Below, piece by piece: positions 61,363-64,000 of a DNA stretch of 64,000 nucleotides. The notes under the pieces are model-generated. The model was not told the origin of the DNA. It saw only the letters and a program-made list of their open reading frames with translations, and made no database searches. The translations under genes and the position numbers were made by a program. The stretch lies in NCBI RefSeq assembly GCF_002240225.1, contig NZ_CP022584.1, positions 496,001 through 560,000 of the forward strand. The letters run 5' to 3'. The DNA is from Paenibacillus physcomitrellae. Its GTDB lineage: Bacteria; Bacillota; Bacilli; Paenibacillales; Paenibacillaceae. Within the stretch, counting starts at the first letter, position 1; every line of letters starts with the position of its first letter.

Positions 61363-62151
61363 ATGGAGAACTTCAGAGAGAAATTACGCAGCAGGCGTTA
61401 TAAAGCCCATGTCAGTATACTCGGAACGACACAGCTGCATAAAAGGAACCCCTATACAATCGGTCTTTGGTCCTTGGCATTTCCCGGCTTTGGCCACTTG
61501 CTGCTTAACAAATATCTTCGGGGTTATGTGCTTGTGCTTTGGGAGATGTTTATCAATCAAAAGATTCATTTGAATGAAGCCATCATAGACACTTTTAACG
61601 GGAATTTTCAAGCCGCGCGCGAAGTGCTTGATCCCAATTTTACCTACCTCTATATTCCGGTTTATTTATTTGCGATCTGGGACAGCTATCGGACAGCCGT
61701 TGACATGAATAAGGTCTATCTTCTTGCCATGAGGGAGAATTCGCCCTTTAATGAATTCAGTATTGGTGCGCTGGAAGTCAATTATTTGGACAAACGAAAG
61801 CCGTGGGTGGCCGTGGTATGGTCCATGGGAGTTCCAAGTGTAGGACAGCTGTATTTGCATCGTATCGTGCTGGCTGTTTTTATTTTGATTACAACCATCG
61901 TGCTGGTTTGGGAGTCGCGTTTAATTTTGGGGCTGCATTACCTGATGCTCGGGGATATTTCAAGCTCTGCCAGGGCAGTGGACGCCCAGTGGGTGCTATA
62001 TTTCCCTTCTTTTTATTTCTTTACTATGTACGATGCATATACGAATACGATAGAGAACAATAAGTTGTTTGATTCATCACTAAAAACGTTCCTGCTCGAG
62101 AAATATCAGCCGCAAGGCAAGCACATCAAGGTTGGAGAAAAGGTGAACTGA
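61363..62151 (+). CDS. Uncharacterised membrane protein with an internal duplication
   Basis: Predicted 262-residue membrane protein of no family I can name. Residues 30-117 and 147-234 are an ungapped duplicate with a constant offset of 117: LWSLAFPGFGHLLLNK against VWSMGVPSVGQLYLHR, and WDSYRTAVDMNK against YDAYTNTIENNK. Pro41/Pro158, Gly44/Gly161, Asp107/Asp224, Tyr109/Tyr226, Asn116/Asn233 and Lys117/Lys234 are all kept. Each half has two or three hydrophobic segments; the P-x-x-G-x-L-x-L/Y loop resembles TM2-type membrane domains. ATG 61363 follows AGGAGGGG. Its stop overlaps the next start (TGATG), so the two are cotranslated. Function unknown. Confidence 0.8.
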   Translation: MENFREKLRSRRYKAHVSILGTTQLHKRNPYTIGLWSLAFPGFGHLLLNKYLRGYVLVLWEMFINQKIHLNEAIIDTFNGNFQAAREVLDPNFTYLYIPVYLFAIWDSYRTAVDMNKVYLLAMRENSPFNEFSIGALEVNYLDKRKPWVAVVWSMGVPSVGQLYLHRIVLAVFILITTIVLVWESRLILGLHYLMLGDISSSARAVDAQWVLYFPSFYFFTMYDAYTNTIENNKLFDSSLKTFLLEKYQPQGKHIKVGEKVN

Positions 62152-62609
62152 TGCAAATCTTTGCTACTTACGAATATTCGTCGCTACTGGAAATCGTGAT
62201 TACGGAGCTTGAGCAGAAGGGAATAACGGAGATTTATGCCGTTCCGCTGGAGCTTCGAAAAAAGGAACCCCGATTGATGGACAGCATTCATCGGTCCGAC
62301 GGTTTGTCCTTTATTGATAAGGGCATGATCTTTGGTTTTATGCTGTCGACCATCGGGGCGAGCAAGGGATTTGTCTGGGCCGGTGGGCCGGTGGTTTGGG
62401 GATTGGCAGGAGCTGTAACCGGATTCGGACTCGGAATTGTGCTGAACTGGATTATTTACCTGGTGAAACGGCATAAGAATCAAAACGAGATTCGTAAAGG
62501 CAAGAAAGGAGATGTGATTCTCATCGTCACCTGTGAAGAGAACCAGATCTCAGTAGTAGAGGATATTTTGTGGGATCATAAAGCATTGGGGCTTGCCAAA
62601 ACCAGATAA
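62151..62609 (+). CDS. Uncharacterised protein with a membrane hairpin inside a soluble domain
   Basis: Predicted 152-residue protein. Residues 1-36 look like a beta-alpha-beta unit (IFATYEYSSLLEIVITELEQKG, ITEIYAVPLEL). Residues about 56-105 form a glycine-rich two-helix membrane hairpin (DKGMIFGFMLSTIGASKG, AGAVTGFGLGIVLNWIIYLV). Residues 118-150 return to a beta-alpha unit (GDVILIVTCEENQISVVEDILWDH). So a cytosolic alpha/beta fold seems split by the hairpin, a layout seen in DUF1269/DUF3341-like proteins; I do not recognise it further. The start overlaps the stop of the previous gene by one base. It probably works with that protein. Confidence 0.78.
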   Translation: MQIFATYEYSSLLEIVITELEQKGITEIYAVPLELRKKEPRLMDSIHRSDGLSFIDKGMIFGFMLSTIGASKGFVWAGGPVVWGLAGAVTGFGLGIVLNWIIYLVKRHKNQNEIRKGKKGDVILIVTCEENQISVVEDILWDHKALGLAKTR

Positions 62610-62670
62610 ATCTGCGGATGCTTGTCGAAATCTTGCTCTCGTAGCTGAAACCCCTTTTAAGTTAACGTCA

Positions 62671-62694
62671 CCTGAGGGTATACTTGGCCTCAGG
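62671..62694 (+). promoter_or_regulatory. Inverted repeat around the -10 of the ada operon
   Basis: CCTGAGG (62671-62677) and CCTCAGG (62688-62694) are perfect arms 10 bases apart. They enclose a -10 TATACT (62679-62684), and the right arm enters the ribosome site AGGAGG (62692-62697). It could be an operator or an RNA hairpin masking the ribosome site. Confidence 0.6.
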
Positions 62695-62705
62695 AGGTGA
62701 AGAGA

Positions 62706-63287
62706 GTGCAACAGGAATTGTTTGACCGGATCTACGCATCTTTGGCCAAGAAGGAAACTACATATGATGGCATTTATTATACCTGCGTCAAAACGACCCG
62801 TATTTTTTGCCGCCCGTCCTGCCGCGCGAGAACACCTCTTCCCCGGAACATTCTATTTGTGACTACTGTACAAGAAGCGAGAAATGCAGGCTTTCGTCCG
62901 TGCAAACGCTGCCGGCCGGAGCTTCCGGGCAAGCAGAATCCGGATGAAAGGCTGGCGGCTGAAGTGAACAAGCTGCTGGCGAACAGCCTTCACCGTTCAA
63001 TGACCCTCCAAGAGATTGCCGATGCGCTGGTCATTAGTCCTTTTCATCTGCAGAGACTGTATAAACGGATCACCGGCTCTACGCCTGCCGTTCATTTGCA
63101 GAAGCTCAGATTAGCCGAAGCCAGAAAAAGACTGGAGAGCAGCGATGGCGCTGACACGATCTCTGCCGTCGCAAAAGCGGTCGGATACCGCAGCCACTCT
63201 CATTTTTCGAGCTGGTTCTCCCAGGAGACGGGGATGACGCCCAGCGAATATCGCGAGGTTTATAAGGAGAGGAGTCAGGGACGATGA
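62706..63287 (+). CDS. adaA: Methylphosphotriester-DNA methyltransferase and AraC-type activator AdaA
   Basis: Predicted 193-residue sensor of DNA methylation. The N-terminal Ada zinc domain has Cys35, Cys39, Cys66 and Cys69 (RIFCRPSC, CKRC); Cys35 corresponds to the methyl-acceptor Cys38 of E. coli Ada. The AraC-type double helix-turn-helix follows (MTLQEIADALVISPFHLQRLYKRIT; ISAVAKAVGYRSHSHFSSWF). Methylated AdaA activates its own operon. GTG 62706 is chosen over GTG 62697, which lies in the ribosome site AGGAGGTGA. Its stop overlaps the adaB start as ATGA. Confidence 0.94.
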   Translation: MQQELFDRIYASLAKKETTYDGIYYTCVKTTRIFCRPSCRARTPLPRNILFVTTVQEARNAGFRPCKRCRPELPGKQNPDERLAAEVNKLLANSLHRSMTLQEIADALVISPFHLQRLYKRITGSTPAVHLQKLRLAEARKRLESSDGADTISAVAKAVGYRSHSHFSSWFSQETGMTPSEYREVYKERSQGR

Positions 63288-63841
63288 CTAGATCTGTAAT
63301 TTATTGGACACAACTGGAGCCGGGCAACGCCGCTTCATGGACATTTCTTGCGACAGAGCAAGGAATATGCCGGGTTCTGTACCCGGGAGATTCTCCGGAT
63401 CGTTGGATCAGCTGGCTCAAGCGGCTGGCTCCGGGAGCGCAGCTGAAGGAGAACCGGGAAGCTATAGACAGGTTTGGGATTTTTGAGCTGTGGAACGATT
63501 ATTTTAACGGGAAAAGGGTCTCTTTCGACTCGGTGCCGCTAAATGAATTAGGTACGCCGTTTCAACAGGAGGTCTGGGCCCAATTACGGCAGATTCCTTA
63601 CGGCACGGTCTGGACCTACCGGGAGCTTGCTGCAGCCATCGGCCGCCCTCAGGCAGTCCGTGCGGTGGGAACGGCCAACGGGGCCAATCCGCTGCCGATT
63701 CTGGTGCCGTGCCACCGGGTAATCGGCTCAAACCGTACCTTGGTCGGTTACCGCGGAGGTTTAGCGATTAAGGAGATGCTGCTGCATCTGGAAGGAGTGG
63801 AGTCCATTGATTCAAAGGGACACGCCCGTTTCCAATTTTGA
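63284..63841 (+). CDS. adaB: O6-methylguanine-DNA methyltransferase
   Basis: Predicted 185-residue suicide alkyltransferase that moves methyl from O6-methylguanine to its own Cys143 in LVPCHRVIGSN. The helix-turn-helix with arginine finger is IPYGTVWTYRELAAAIGRPQAVRAVGTANGANP. The start overlaps adaA by 4 bases. The stop lies 35 bases inside the next gene. Splitting of Ada functions into AdaA and AdaB is the Bacillus arrangement. Confidence 0.94.
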   Translation: MTRSVIYWTQLEPGNAASWTFLATEQGICRVLYPGDSPDRWISWLKRLAPGAQLKENREAIDRFGIFELWNDYFNGKRVSFDSVPLNELGTPFQQEVWAQLRQIPYGTVWTYRELAAAIGRPQAVRAVGTANGANPLPILVPCHRVIGSNRTLVGYRGGLAIKEMLLHLEGVESIDSKGHARFQF

Positions 63842-64000
63842 GTTGAGAATTCCAACGCCTGAAGGTTTTGATTTTGCCCACTGTCTGGACTATTTGGGAA
63901 GGTCTTCAGAAGAGTGCCTTTATGAAATTCATGAGCAGACGGTTCGAAAGCTGCTTGTCATAAACGACCGGAGTGTATTGCTTCAGGTGGGCAGTCAAGG
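63807..64000 (+). CDS. alkA: DNA-3-methyladenine glycosylase AlkA-type, N-terminal part (runs off the window)
   Basis: Partial frame of 64 codons open at the window end. The start is TTG 63807 with AAGGAG (63792-63797). The protein begins MIQRDTPVSNFELRIPTPEG; FDFAHCLDYLGRSSEECLYEI and RKLLVINDRSVLLQVGS follow, as in the N-terminal domain of Gram-positive AlkA-type glycosylases. It overlaps the adaB end by 35 bases in another frame, giving an adaA-adaB-alkA operon. The catalytic helix-hairpin-helix domain is beyond the window, so the call rests on the N-terminus and context. Confidence 0.72.
   Translation, partial: MIQRDTPVSNFELRIPTPEGFDFAHCLDYLGRSSEECLYEIHEQTVRKLLVINDRSVLLQVGSQ

Noticed and set aside
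1..64000. CRISPR array, tRNA, rRNA, insertion sequence or prophage
   Set aside because: No regularly spaced repeats of CRISPR type, no tRNA-like cloverleaf, no transposase or integrase-like protein was seen in either strand.

Overview
The window reads as chromosome from a Paenibacillus-like, facultatively anaerobic, endospore-lineage Firmicute. The inference rests on strong AGGAGG-type ribosome sites with many TTG and GTG starts, Rho-independent hairpins after most operons, a Gram-positive narGHJI/nreABC nitrate system, a T-box leader, CcpA-type cre sites, Fur boxes of the Bacillus 7-1-7 type, an ECF-type promoter of the form common in Paenibacillus, and large modular secreted proteins including a GH87-like alpha-1,3-glucanase. 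No rRNA, tRNA, CRISPR array, prophage or insertion sequence was seen. Most genes lie on the plus strand; four lie on the minus strand.

Layout. (1) 0.15-13.3 kb is a nitrate respiration island: an FNR-type operator, a V4R-domain protein, a YwiC-like membrane protein, narGHJI, the oxygen/nitrate sensing system nreABC, a nitrate transporter fused to a PAS domain, and moaA. Three promoters (before the YwiC-like gene, narG and narK) carry GGG/CCC palindromes at nearly constant distance from the -10 box, which looks like an NreC regulon. (2) 13.4-21.2 kb has an HxlR regulator with a divergent aldo/keto reductase, a cytosolic/secreted pair of clan GH-D glycoside hydrolases behind a cre site, and a second aldo/keto reductase. 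(3) 21.4-28 kb has a transaldolase-like enzyme with a strong promoter, separate EAL and GGDEF genes, two acetyltransferases, a YjgB-like secreted protein and an SGNH esterase. (4) 28-31.2 kb is a cre-controlled operon Gfo/Idh/MocA - ThuA - Gfo/Idh/MocA. (5) 31.3-37.5 kb is a Fur-controlled siderophore cluster: AraC/binding-protein regulator, lipoprotein, two permeases, esterase and IsdG-like protein, without an ATPase. (6) 37.6-46.3 kb has an HD-GYP protein, two YdcZ half-transporters around a Crp/Fnr regulator, an acetyltransferase, an APC permease, two divergent LysE-type exporters and RNase J. (7) 46.4-55.3 kb has a secreted repeat protein behind an ECF-type promoter, a leucine T-box with leuA, and the GH87-like enzyme. 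(8) 55.4-64 kb has a YcaQ/AlkX-like glycosylase, an SDR, a TolB-like propeller, a gamma-glutamyltransferase, a second ThuA-like gene, an uncharacterised membrane protein pair, and an adaA-adaB-alkA alkylation repair operon running off the end.

How the parts work together. The nitrate island is self-contained for respiration: transport (NarK), reduction (NarGHI with chaperone NarJ), one cofactor gene (moaA) and sensing of O2 (NreB Fe-S cluster), nitrate (NreA) and possibly a further ligand (V4R protein). The iron cluster follows the Bacillus Btr/Feu/BesA logic and probably borrows an ATPase from elsewhere. The carbohydrate genes share CcpA control. The least explained items are the NarK-PAS fusion, the V4R gene under an FNR palindrome, and the membrane pair at 61.4-62.6 kb whose first member is an ungapped internal duplication.
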